Source: Arthrobacter cheniae
GTDB lineage: Bacteria; Actinomycetota; Actinomycetes; Actinomycetales; Micrococcaceae
Direction: 5' to 3'
Length of the DNA: 64,000 nt
Assembly: GCF_003602275.1 (NCBI RefSeq)
Contig: NZ_QZVT01000003.1
Coordinates: forward strand, 434,001 to 498,000
Under the pieces are notes generated by a model. That model was not told the origin of the DNA. It did no database searches and was given only the letters and a program-made list of their open reading frames with translations. Of the stretch, positions 34,358 to 42,037 are shown one piece after another. The position numbers and the translations under genes are program-made. Every line of letters begins with the position of its first letter. The stretch's first letter is position 1.

Positions 34358-34579
34358 ATGAGTCACGACGACTCAGATGAGGCCTTGCGGGCCCTGATCA
34401 CCGATGTGATGAGGCAGGGGCACATCAGCACCCATGGGTTGTGGGTGTACTACTTCACTATCGGCGGCGACATCGACGAGGTGGAGGTCGACGCGTACCT
34501 GCACGGGCTGATGCCCTTGCCGGTACTGGATGAGGATCTGCTCGCTCTCGCCGTGGCGGAGATGTACGCGGACACCTGA
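34358..34579 (+). CDS. Small conserved protein, YF-(x)-GG/DAYL family (copy 2 of 3)
   Basis: A 73-residue acidic protein paralogous to the genes at 5810-6082 and 45564-45890. The shared core reads HGLWVYYFTIGGD, EVEVDAYL, LPVLDEDLLALAVAEM. It lacks the C-terminal PPxPRAPY extension of the other copies, ending at YADT. ATG 34358 has only a distant GAGGAG upstream. It sits alone behind the IS256 remnant and ahead of a 1.9-kb stretch without standard genes. Function unknown. Confidence 0.68.
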   Translation: MSHDDSDEALRALITDVMRQGHISTHGLWVYYFTIGGDIDEVEVDAYLHGLMPLPVLDEDLLALAVAEMYADT

Positions 34580-35050
34580 GGATAGTTATCTCACGCACCT
34601 GGAGTCGCTTAAATCATGTGGTGATGGATTGTTAGTCGAAGTGCGTGGTTGGGGGTTCGTCGCTGACGGTTGATACGACGTTTGCTGCGATATCGCGGAG
34701 TTTCATGTCCGGCTATTCGAGGCGGCCCTGAGGATACTCATGGCCGTTGTCTGGCTGCACCGGCTCTGCCCCATGACGATGCCCGCGGCAAGATTGATGA
34801 TGGTTCGATCGTGTCAAGTTGATTTGGCCCCGTCACACCGGGCCACTCCAACCTGTCACAGCCAATGGTCCTTGATTCCAGGACCGAGGTGAGGTGCGCC
34901 GCCTGATCTGACAGACGAGTGATGCGCACTGCCAGGCGCAACGACTTGGATGCATCGCGGGCGAAAGCTTCTGCAGCATGGTTGGGAACCGCGGAAGCGG
35001 CGAAGGGTCCCCTCCGGTTGGCGGTAAGCAGCCTTCGTGACCGCCGCGAA
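34580..35050. other. Intergenic stretch, nothing recognised
   Basis: About 470 bases with only short frames in every direction. No terminator, RNA gene or protein family was recognised. Confidence 0.4.
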
Positions 35051-35170
35051 CTAGCGACGGGTGCGCGGCTGCGAGTATCGGCTCACAAGATCGTTGACCG
35101 CAAGCGTGGCGACGATGATCGACACGGCGACGCCGGCGAGCATGACGTAGAGTCCGACCAGCATCGCCAT
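35051..35170 (-). CDS. Tiny membrane protein (locus copy 1, ORF B)
   Basis: 39 residues, MAMLVGLYVMLAGVAVSIIV then ATLAVNDLVSRYSQ and a basic end: one transmembrane helix with a cytoplasmic-type tail. ATG 35170 starts 18 bases after the stop of ORF A and in a different frame. The arrangement, frame offset and LYVM motif recur at 35943-36079, which is the main reason for calling it real. No clear ribosome-binding site, so translation may be coupled to ORF A. Confidence 0.42.
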   Translation of the reverse strand: MAMLVGLYVMLAGVAVSIIVATLAVNDLVSRYSQPRTRR

Positions 35171-35187
35171 GGGCGAACTCGCGTCGG

Positions 35188-35325
35188 TCAGGAACCGATA
35201 CCGCCTACTGCTCCAACAACCCACAACGCTGTCACGGCGAGGAGCACCGCCATCGACGGCAGGGCCGACTTATTGTCCCTCAGCCACTGCACTTTTCGTC
35301 CTGCTTCAATCCCCATGAGCGCCAT
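35188..35325 (-). CDS. Tiny membrane protein (locus copy 1, ORF A)
   Basis: 45 residues: a basic N-terminus (MALMGIEAGRKVQWLRDNKS) and one hydrophobic helix (MAVLLAVTALWVVGAVGGIG). It precedes ORF B and aligns with the reading frame starting near 36195 (PWSLVASLALAGSGLSGLLV). No family recognised; small paired membrane peptides can be toxins, channel modulators or regulators, but nothing here selects among these. Confidence 0.4.
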   Translation of the reverse strand: MALMGIEAGRKVQWLRDNKSALPSMAVLLAVTALWVVGAVGGIGS

Positions 35326-35552
35326 GCCTTAAGTGTCCGACCCGTCGATTACAGAGCGGCCGAGGACACGTTCCTACTGGGTCACAATGCAGCACCGATA
35401 CACCAGCTCAGCACGGAGTCCCCACTACTAAACCCGGCTGTCAGACAGTGAGAGGAACAAAGTTCAGCACAACGAATCATTCGTGCCATCCCTGTCGGAC
35501 AGCACGAAGACCCTGAGCTAATCCAGGAGGGTTTAAGCTGCGGCCGCTTGAG

Positions 35553-35574
35553 TTGGTTGGGTTGGTTGGGTTGG
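35553..35574 (+). repeat. TTGGTTGGG microsatellite
   Basis: Two and a half copies of the nine-base unit TTGGTTGGG. Related TTTGGTTGGG runs occur near 49090-49115. Confidence 0.6.
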
Positions 35575-35683
35575 TGCACCTCCTGACCACTGATGCACGG
35601 CACAAGCTCCCCCACGCTTCGCTGCTTGTCCCGCACACAAATGGACAGCAGGAATCACGTGCCCGGCAGCGCACCCCCCCCCC

Positions 35684-35693
35684 ACCGTCACCG
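35684..35693 (+). repeat. C10 homopolymer
   Basis: Ten consecutive C within an intergenic region. One of three long C/G tracts in the window (others at 45467-45477 and 46377-46384), prone to slippage and to sequencing error. Confidence 0.85.
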
Positions 35694-35851
35694 ACACGGG
35701 GAAGCTCACCTCGAGCGAGCGGTAGGCGTCCACAGCCTCCTGACGCTGCGGTACTGAATACAACACGTTTGAGGCCACCAGGGCTAATAGTTGGTGATAG
35801 GTGCAGGAATCGGCAGTAGCAGCACCGAGGGTGCCCGCCCTATCTATCAGC

Positions 35852-35914
35852 GGGTCATCCATCTGTGGGCGGGTGGAGCCCGAAGGGTGGAGCTCAAAGC
35901 CGTCCACCTGTGGG
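35852..35914 (+). repeat. Dispersed repeat, copy 1
   Basis: GGGTCATCCA, CTGTGGGCGGGTGGAGCCCG and CCGTCCACCTGTGGG recur with few changes at 61275-61321. On the minus strand both copies encode a TRPQ(M/V)DDPL string. This copy has an extra about 14 bases in the middle. Confidence 0.65.
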
Positions 35915-35942
35915 TCAGCCGCCACAACAGACCAGCTTCTTC

Positions 35943-36079
35943 TATGGTCGGAATCCGAGTCGGTTGACGCGTTGACGGGGGAAGTGTTGGGAGGAGTGTG
36001 GGGCGTAGTGGCTGATAGCCGCAGTGATGATGATGATTGATAGTGCGAACATGACGTAGAGATCGTCGAGCAGGGCCAT
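35943..36079 (-). CDS. Tiny membrane protein (locus copy 2, ORF B')
   Basis: 45 residues, MALLDDLYVMFALSIIIITA then AISHYAPHSSQ and a basic tail to TAG near 35943. It matches ORF B of copy 1 in its start (MALL/MAML), LYVM and a single hydrophobic helix. ATG 36079 lies in the same relative frame to the preceding ORF as in copy 1, so the overlapping arrangement is conserved between copies. Confidence 0.42.
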
Positions 36080-36195
36080 CGGTGACGACGCGTTTTGCAG
36101 ACAACCGATCCCACCAGCAAGCCCGACAACCCAGATCCTGCCAGCGCGAGTGAAGCGACCAGCGACCAGGGAGATACCTCAGTGCTTACCTCCAC
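35965..36195 (-). other. Reading frame A' with one TM helix (locus copy 2)
   Basis: GTG 36195 starts MEVSTEVSPWSLVASLALAG then SGLSGLLVGSVVCKTRRHRW, a single helix and basic tail aligning with ORF A of copy 1. Unlike copy 1 it has no stop before ORF B' and stays open to 35533, so its true C-terminus is unclear. The end given is approximate. Confidence 0.35.
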
Positions 36196-36453
36196 AGCGC
36201 TTGATCGGTGGATGACAGGTTGTAGTGCGGTTCGTGAAACGGCCCTTTACCGGCCTCTGGTCAGGCAGCGCCAATAGTTGATCGAGACACAAGACCGCGC
36301 TATGGGCGCGGCGTTGTAGGCTGCGAATGCCGGTCCTGGTGATCGGGGTCTCATCCTTGCCTGCATCGCACCGCGGCGCTTCGTCACTCTCATTGGCGTG
36401 CCGCGGGTTTGGCGTGTGCCGGCGGGGCGTCATCTTGGGGGGAGGGTCTTGGT

Positions 36454-37293
36454 TTGGAGCGCCGAACATTCATTAGTGCGATAGTCGCCGGCGGCATGGG
36501 CATTGCTTTGGCAGGTTGCGCCCAGCCCGCCCGCATATCCGCCGAGGCTTTACGGACGGCAGCACCCACAGGTTCACCGGTTCCGACATCCGTTTCCTCC
36601 TCACCATCACCGTCACCGCTTGCAACGACACCAGCAGCAACTCCATTGCCTGTGGCGCCTGCTGTGACCAAAGTGCCGCTACCGGCTGGTGTCATCACGG
36701 GTCTACCCACCTCCGAACAGCTTCTTGCGTGGACGGTCGACGACGGATCGGACAGCGAAGTCATCCGGCTCTACAGCGAATTCGCTCGCACAACAGGTAC
36801 CCGGCTGACCTTCTTTCTCAACGGCTCCTACCCTGGGTGGTTCGAGCACGCTGAGCTGCTCAGACCGCTGGTAGCTTCCGGTCAGGTCCAGCTCGGCAAC
36901 CACACCTGGTCCCATGCCGACCTCACCAGCCTCAGCGATGCGGGAATCATCGGCGAGCTGCAACGAAATCATGACTTCATCGTCTCCGCGTTCGGCATTG
37001 ACCCTCGGCCCTATTACCGGCCCCCGTACGGATACCGGGATCAACGAACCGACGCGGCGGCCGCTTCGATCGGCTACACCTCCCCCATCATGTGGTACGG
37101 ATCGCTGGCCGACTCAGGTCTCCGCACCGACCAGGAAATCCTCGACCTCGCACAACAATGGTTCCTACCCGCCCACATCGTGATCGGACACCTCAACTAC
37201 CTCCCTGTCACACGGGTCTTCCCCCAACTTCAACAACTCATCACCGACCGCGCACTGACCACGGTCACCCTCAACGACATCTTCGGCACCTAA
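36454..37293 (+). CDS. Exported polysaccharide deacetylase-family lipoprotein
   Basis: A 279-residue secreted protein. The N-terminus LERRTFISAIVAGGMGIALA then GC combines a twin-Arg-like start and a lipobox, followed by a Pro/Ser/Thr-rich linker (residues about 35-80). The NodB-type catalytic domain has WTVDDGSDS (motif 1), GNHTWSHADL (motif 2, HxxxH) and YYRPPYGYRD (motif 3); the fourth and fifth motifs are weaker (IVIGHLNY). Such enzymes remove N-acetyl groups from peptidoglycan or other surface glycans with a divalent metal. TTG 36454 is chosen because GGAGGG lies eight bases upstream; the longer frame from 36409 lacks a signal-like start. Confidence 0.87.
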   Translation: MERRTFISAIVAGGMGIALAGCAQPARISAEALRTAAPTGSPVPTSVSSSPSPSPLATTPAATPLPVAPAVTKVPLPAGVITGLPTSEQLLAWTVDDGSDSEVIRLYSEFARTTGTRLTFFLNGSYPGWFEHAELLRPLVASGQVQLGNHTWSHADLTSLSDAGIIGELQRNHDFIVSAFGIDPRPYYRPPYGYRDQRTDAAAASIGYTSPIMWYGSLADSGLRTDQEILDLAQQWFLPAHIVIGHLNYLPVTRVFPQLQQLITDRALTTVTLNDIFGT

Positions 37294-37677
37294 TCCGATT
37301 CGACGCAGGTAACCCTTCGATGCCTACCTCGAGTTGCACCACTCCCAGGCGAAGCACCGCCCCTGACCTGTCCCAAGAGGTGGTGCTGATCTGTGACATT
37401 TTCAGACATCAATACTGATTCGAAGACTATGAGTGAGGAATGTGTAACGCGTTTGGCTTTAACTGAACAACCTGGACAAGTTGAGAATGGCGACACGAGT
37501 CATCTGCATCTTGCGGGAAAGCCTGCTTACTAAGCTGTGCTCGGCCGCCGAATGGTTTCTTAGCAGGATCATTTGATGGTCGGATCGGTCTCACCTCACT
37601 ACGAGGTCGCCCTGCAGATGGCCTCAGTATCGGTCGATGCAGGGAAATCATTTGCACATCTCACTGGGAGAACAATC
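37294..37677. other. Intergenic stretch, promoter for DUF4383 gene presumed
   Basis: About 380 bases with no recognisable gene. AT content rises at 37380-37480, where a promoter may lie, but no clean -35/-10 pair or hairpin is seen. Confidence 0.35.
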
Positions 37678-38139
37678 ATGACTACCGCTAATACGCCCCG
37701 CGCGGGCACCCGCACGAACGTCCAGAAAGCAGCCCTCGCCGTGGGAGCCGTGTTCCTTCTCGTGGGCCTGCTCGGCTTCATCCCCGGCATCACCAGCCAG
37801 TACGACCAGCTCAGCTTCGCCGGCCACGAATCCGGAGCACTGCTTCTTGGCCTGTTCCAGGTGTCCGTCCTGCACAACATCGTGCACCTGCTCTTCGGGG
37901 CGGCCGGGATTGCCATGTCGCGCACCATCAGCGGCGCCCGCTCATACCTGCTGTACGGGGGAATCATCTACCTGGTCCTGTGGATCTACGGCCTGGTCAT
38001 CGACCAGAACTCGGCCGGCAACTTCGTCCCCCTCAACGACGCCGACAACTGGCTGCACCTGCTCCTGGGAATCGGCATGATCGCCCTGGCACTACTCCTC
38101 ACACGCCACCGCGACCGCACCGCCACGAAGCACGCATAA
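37678..38139 (+). CDS. DUF4383 membrane protein
   Basis: A 153-residue inner-membrane protein with four hydrophobic helices and the DUF4383 pattern: VGAVFLLVGLLGFIPGITSQ, HNIVHLLFGAAGIAMSR, YGGIIYLVLWIYGLVI and NWLHLLLGIGMIAL. Function unknown. Two conserved His (HNIVH, NWLHLLLG) sit at membrane edges. ATG 37678 follows GGGAGAAC. A strong terminator follows. Confidence 0.9.
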   Translation: MTTANTPRAGTRTNVQKAALAVGAVFLLVGLLGFIPGITSQYDQLSFAGHESGALLLGLFQVSVLHNIVHLLFGAAGIAMSRTISGARSYLLYGGIIYLVLWIYGLVIDQNSAGNFVPLNDADNWLHLLLGIGMIALALLLTRHRDRTATKHA

Positions 38140-38175
38140 CTGAGCTGGATCGACCGGAAGTATACCGCCGGTAGC

Positions 38176-38207
38176 AGTGCGGCCCCAGAACACCTCGGGG
38201 CCGCACT
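38176..38207 (+). terminator. Hairpin terminator after DUF4383 gene
   Basis: Perfect 11-bp stem AGTGCGGCCCC / GGGGCCGCACT with a ten-base loop, 37 bases after the stop. Confidence 0.72.
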
Positions 38208-38603
38208 ACTCGTCTAAGTAGCTAGCAGCATCGGCAAACGGGATGCGTTCGCTTAGGCGAAGGCACTCTTGGGCCCAAGAGAACAGGTCGGTTTGCCGCT
38301 ACCGGGAACCACAGACACTGCCATCACTCGTTACAACGTCCCGCGGTATATAGGCGGGGACATCGTTTGTAGCGCGTAGCTAGGTGCGCCTCGATGCACG
38401 GCGCATATGTGGCCAAGAAGGTGAACAGGGCCAAGTTCCATCCGTCGGAGCGATTGTCTTTTGATTGGGTCGCTCCAGGTGAGCTTGTATCTGGCGCAAT
38501 GAGTGCACCAAGCTGATGGACCGTTGGTAACGAACGAATAACATCCGAGGCGGGACCGAATCTGGTGAGCCCGGGTCGCCATGCGCAACTTATTGGAGGC
38601 TTT
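38208..38603. other. Intergenic stretch with a 16-bp palindrome
   Basis: Nearly 400 bases without a gene. CTCTTGGGCCCAAGAG at 38266-38281 is a perfect 16-bp palindrome, about 320 bases upstream of the lipoprotein start. Confidence 0.4.
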
Positions 38604-39317
38604 GTGAGCTTGATACAGCGACGTAGGACCGGTTTTGCTCTGTCGGTGATCGCGGTTGCGTTGGTGAGCGCTGGGTGTGGTGCGGTTGATGAGAACCCAC
38701 TGAACGTGAACGGCGACCGACCGTCCACAGCATCCGCGCCTGGATCCGCTGCTGCTGGGTCCGGGACAGGCGCCCCTGAAGAAGAGAGCACGGCTGGTGC
38801 TGCGCCGGCAGGGGATGAGTGGGGCGATGATCCGTTGGGTATCGCCAAAGACGGGGCAACGCTGTGCGGGGTGCAGCCGGAGAAAAGTCTTCAGCAGTAC
38901 ACACTGCTCCTGCATAACCCGACACTGGAAACCTTCACCTTTTCCGAGATCGGGTTGGGATCCCCTGAGGGCCTGAGTGTCGTGTCGGTGGAGGTCACAC
39001 CGGCCAATAAGGAAGGCCACGGCAATCGCGGTGCGGCACCGGGATCAACACCTCACGCCGAGCACGAAGCGGTCCCCTCCCCCACCGAGACGGAGACTGA
39101 TGAGGAGCCCAGCACGTTCGAGGTGGAACCAGTGCCGGCCGAAGGATTTGTTTTTGAACCCGATGCACACATCGACATCGTCGTGAAGGTCGCCCTGGAT
39201 GAAGCAGTGGACCGGGGCACCGCCGAGAACGTGGTGGTTGATTTCAGCTCCCCGACCCGTGAGTACTCCGTCGCACACCCGCTGAACATCACCGTGGACC
39301 GAACGTCCTGCTCCTAG
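38604..39317 (+). CDS. Lipoprotein of unknown function
   Basis: A 237-residue exported lipoprotein. The signal SLIQRRRTGFALSVIAVALV ends at the lipobox SAGC. A Ser/Ala/Gly-rich linker leads to a soluble domain (about 75-237) with LYSL-like beta strands (YTLLLHNPTLETFTFSEIGL, VVVDFSSPTREYSVAHPLNI), which resembles a small Ig-like or cupredoxin-like beta sandwich, interrupted by a His/Glu-rich acidic insert. Two Cys (in TLCGVQP and the C-terminal TSCS) could form a disulfide. GTG 38604 follows TGGAGG at five-base spacing. No family recognised. Confidence 0.75.
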   Translation: MSLIQRRRTGFALSVIAVALVSAGCGAVDENPLNVNGDRPSTASAPGSAAAGSGTGAPEEESTAGAAPAGDEWGDDPLGIAKDGATLCGVQPEKSLQQYTLLLHNPTLETFTFSEIGLGSPEGLSVVSVEVTPANKEGHGNRGAAPGSTPHAEHEAVPSPTETETDEEPSTFEVEPVPAEGFVFEPDAHIDIVVKVALDEAVDRGTAENVVVDFSSPTREYSVAHPLNITVDRTSCS

Positions 39318-39404
39318 CTGAGCACACCACAGTCACTCCGTCGGTCCCCCTGAGCCGCTCTCGTCCGCTTAGTTTGGTGCCTGGTTCGGTGAGAAGCTTT
39401 TGCC

Positions 39405-39971
39405 TCAGCGTTCGACATGCGATTGAGGTCCGGTGTGCGATTTCCGGCGGAGGGTGTACCCAATGAGGGCCAGGACGAGGGCAAGTGCTTCGGCGACGGC
39501 TGTGATGGTTTTGGTGGTGTACCAGACAGGCTCATACATGGACGGTATGGGCCCGAGGGTCGGGATCTGGACATACCGGTAGGCGATGACGGCTGCCAGG
39601 GAGGCCAAAGCCACCAATGCGGCGAGCAGGTAGGACCGGCGTGTTCCTCTCACCAGGACATACAGGGCAGCCAGGACAGCGACGGCGCCCTGTATCCGGA
39701 AGATGTTGCCGCCGCCTATACCGGTTGGTGCTGCCTGCTGGAACCCTGCAGCCAACTGGAAATGGATGACAGCACTCACAATCAGTGCGACCGCGATAAG
39801 GATCCGCAGGACTAACATCACCGGGCGCCTAGCCGCGGTGTTAGCGGTATTTGCGTGACGGCCCACCCGCGCATCGGCATGTGAGCGATCATGCCCGCCC
39901 ACCAAATCTGCTCCGCGGCCACCCTTGCTACCCGTGTTACCGGGGTTTGAAGGCCTTCCGCGCGTGGTCAT
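39405..39971 (-). CDS. Membrane protein with four TM helices
   Basis: A 188-residue protein with a polar His/Arg/Gly-rich N-terminus (about 50 residues) and four hydrophobic helices (LRILIAVALIVSAVIHFQL, GAVAVLAALYVLV, YLLAALVALASLAAVIAY, AVAEALALVLALIGYTL). The HFQLA stretch and four-helix layout resemble DoxX/SxtJ-like or small heme-associated membrane proteins, but no firm family is assigned. ATG 39971 overlaps (ATGA) the stop of the upstream cupredoxin, so the two are translationally coupled and may act together at the membrane, for example in copper or electron transfer (inference). Confidence 0.75.
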   Translation of the reverse strand: MTTRGRPSNPGNTGSKGGRGADLVGGHDRSHADARVGRHANTANTAARRPVMLVLRILIAVALIVSAVIHFQLAAGFQQAAPTGIGGGNIFRIQGAVAVLAALYVLVRGTRRSYLLAALVALASLAAVIAYRYVQIPTLGPIPSMYEPVWYTTKTITAVAEALALVLALIGYTLRRKSHTGPQSHVER

Positions 39972-40453
39972 CCGATGACCAGCATCCCGGACATTTGGGG
40001 GTGGTAGGTGCAGATGACTTCGTACTCCCCGGCTTTTTCAGGGGCTGTGAAGGTTACGGTTTCGCCTGGGCCTGCCTCGACGTTGAACTCTCCCTCACCC
40101 TTAGCGGTGACCGTATGAGGAGCGTCGTCCTCATTGATGACCGTCACCTCGGCACCCGGGGCGATGCTTTCAGGCATCTGGTACTCGAAGTCCGCGATCG
40201 TAATCACTGCCTCCTCGGCAGGCGCGGCCGCAGCGGACTCCGACATACCAGCACCAGCTGATGTCTGCGCAGTCGGGGCCGCACTCGGGGCTGTAGTTGG
40301 GGCTGCAGCGGCGGAACTAGCAGTGTCATCCGCCGGCGTCTCAGCCGTTGATGTCTCAACTGCAGGCGCCTCAGTCGTCGGTGAGCAGGCAACAGATCCC
40401 ATTACAACAGCAGCAAGGACCAGTGCGGGCAGAGCGTGTGTGGTGGTCTTCAT
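39968..40453 (-). CDS. Cupredoxin-domain lipoprotein
   Basis: A 161-residue exported protein. The signal (MKTTTHALPALVLAAVVMGS) ends at the lipobox SVAC. A Thr/Ala/Ser-rich linker is followed by a plastocyanin/amicyanin-like domain (about 85-161): ITIADFEYQMPESI, DAPHTVTA and C-terminal CTYHPQM. The four ligands His, Cys, His, Met (CxxHxxM spacing) define a type-1 copper site for electron transfer. ATG 40453 follows GGAGG at five-base spacing and is preferred over ATG 40474. First gene of a two-gene operon. Confidence 0.88.
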   Translation of the reverse strand: MKTTTHALPALVLAAVVMGSVACSPTTEAPAVETSTAETPADDTASSAAAAPTTAPSAAPTAQTSAGAGMSESAAAAPAEEAVITIADFEYQMPESIAPGAEVTVINEDDAPHTVTAKGEGEFNVEAGPGETVTFTAPEKAGEYEVICTYHPQMSGMLVIG

Positions 40454-40626
40454 TAGTTCCTCCAAAGGATTCATGGTTGTGATGCAAAACAAGCTGATTG
40501 CAGTGTCACGACGCGTCCTGGAATAGCGTCCGGGGACAATCATGTCCGACGCTGGGACTCGACTGCATTCAACCCCGTAAGAACAGGAGACTCACGCGCC
40601 GCAGGCGTAGAACCGGCACCGTGGTC

Positions 40627-41277
40627 CTACCAGCTGGTAGTGCGCCTGCGTACGACGTATGTTCCGCCGGCTAAGGCGACGAGAACCAGTCCACCGCTAA
40701 GGAGCAAAGCATTCGAGTCGTTGGTGGCCTGCTCGGCTCCGGTATCGGCGCCTCCCCGGGGAACTGCTCCCATCTGATCCATCCCTTTCATTCCGCTTGT
40801 ACCGGGTGAGGCAGGTGCAGGTGCAGGCGCCGGTGTTACGGGTGTCATGGGTGCCGCGGGTGCCGCGGGTGTTGGTGCTGCGGCTCCTGCGGTGACGGTC
40901 AGGGAGCCTTTCATGTTGCCGTGGAACTTGCAGAAGAAGCTGTAGGTGCCGCCTTCGGTCGGCGCAGCGAAAGTCACGGTCTCACCGCCTGGAACAGTAA
41001 CGTCGAACGCCCCGTTATTAGCCGTAACTGTGTGAACTTCGCTGTCGGTGTTGGTGACGCTGATCTGTGTGCCCGGGGAGATGGTGCCGGTCCCGGAGTA
41101 CTGAAAACCGGTGATGGTGATCGTCATCGACCCCATCGTCATCGTGGGAACCGACACAGAAGATGCCGTCACGGCAGTCATGGGAGCTGCCATTGCTGGT
41201 CCTGCCGCTACGAGTCCAACCCCGCTGATGAGAGCACTGGCCATGGCGCTACTGAGGAGTTTTTCTCGGGTGATCAT
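40627..41277 (-). CDS. Cupredoxin-domain surface protein with sortase-type C-terminus
   Basis: A 216-residue exported protein. The signal peptide ends AAGPAMA. The cupredoxin domain (about 50-135) has ITITGFQYSGTGTI, EVHTVTA and FCKFHGNM, giving His, Cys, His and Met of a type-1 copper site. An Ala/Pro/Thr linker leads to AVPRGGADTG (Pro at about residue 173), a Gly-rich transmembrane helix (ALLLSGGLVLVALAGGTYVV) and RRRTTSW. This layout equals a sortase sorting signal but with PxGGADTG instead of LPxTG, and is shared with the CHRD protein at 42038. ATG 41277 follows GGAGGG at seven-base spacing. Confidence 0.88.
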   Translation of the reverse strand: MITREKLLSSAMASALISGVGLVAAGPAMAAPMTAVTASSVSVPTMTMGSMTITITGFQYSGTGTISPGTQISVTNTDSEVHTVTANNGAFDVTVPGGETVTFAAPTEGGTYSFFCKFHGNMKGSLTVTAGAAAPTPAAPAAPMTPVTPAPAPAPASPGTSGMKGMDQMGAVPRGGADTGAEQATNDSNALLLSGGLVLVALAGGTYVVRRRTTSW

Positions 41278-41423
41278 GATCGAGCCCTCCGCCGGAGCGA
41301 CTAGGGAAGCACCAACACTGGCGGCCAATCAAAGTGTGAGCCACCGATACCAGAACTCCGACATATGAAATTCGTCACACCGGCGTCTCGGGATTGGTTT
41401 GGCAGCTCATTTTCTAGGAGTTA

Positions 41424-41528
41424 ATGGTGAAAATGAAGGAGCGCCGGCAAACATCTGGGGTGAAGGTCCCTGTGATGCTCGTCGACGCTCGGACCCGGCG
41501 GACCGGATTAATCCTCATTCGCACGTGA
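41424..41528 (+). CDS. Possible small basic ORF (34 aa)
   Basis: ATG 41424 stands three bases after TAGGAG. The 34 residues (MVKMKERRQTSGVKVPVMLV, then DARTRRTGLILIRT) are strongly basic. It is supported only by the ribosome-binding site, lies in a region without other genes, and may be chance. Confidence 0.22.
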   Translation: MVKMKERRQTSGVKVPVMLVDARTRRTGLILIRT

Positions 41529-41787
41529 AGATGAGCATGACTGTACAGCCCACACCTGTAAACCACTCGCACGAACACAACTGCTTGTAACTGCCGTGTT
41601 CGAACCCGATCACTACATGGACCGCGGGGCTTGAAGCACGGGTTCGACACCATCACCTCCGACAGTCTCTAGCGTTTCCGCCGACCCCCGAGGTGTCTTC
41701 CACGTCAGCTAGCTCACGCAACCGGGATCGAGTTAGTCGAGTCAGCCACACGATCTGAGCGACCCTTAGAGGCACCTTAGGAAAATG

Positions 41788-41809
41788 CCATAAGCCCTAC
41801 GCTTTATGG
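41788..41809. promoter_or_regulatory. Near-palindrome upstream of the CHRD gene
   Basis: CCATAA and TTATGG arms separated by ten bases, with extra GC pairs inside, about 230 bases upstream of the CHRD start. Could be an operator or part of a leader; weak. Confidence 0.25.
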
Positions 41810-42037
41810 TCTTCTTCGTTCTGCCGGGCGTTCATAACTTGGTACGAAGGCTTTCTATTGTGGCCTGTACATGCTTATGGTGGGCAGGCAGGAGGAAGGC
41901 ACAACGACGCGCCAGGTCATTCTGGTAGGTATTGGTTCCTGGGGGCAGCCATCCGTGCGACGTAGTGCTCCGAAACACAGTTAGTGCGACTCCGGATCCG
42001 GACTCGTTCTCATCGCACAGTGAAGGATATTAATTCC

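Larger units (their letters stand above)
41278..42037. other. Long intergenic region between divergent surface-protein genes
   Basis: 760 bases. It holds a possible 34-codon ORF (41424-41528), an imperfect stem (41596-41608 with 41639-41650) and a near-palindrome CCATAA...TTATGG (41788-41809). It must contain both divergent promoters; none is certain. Confidence 0.45.

Noticed and set aside
35533-35942. Continuation of the 36195 minus-strand frame to 35533 as one 220-aa protein
   Set aside because: Beyond the first helix it is Ser/Thr/His-rich, crosses the dispersed repeat and a C10 tract, and has no counterpart in locus copy 1.
41630-41665. GGTTCGA string considered as a tRNA T-arm
   Set aside because: No acceptor, D or anticodon stems can be drawn around it.
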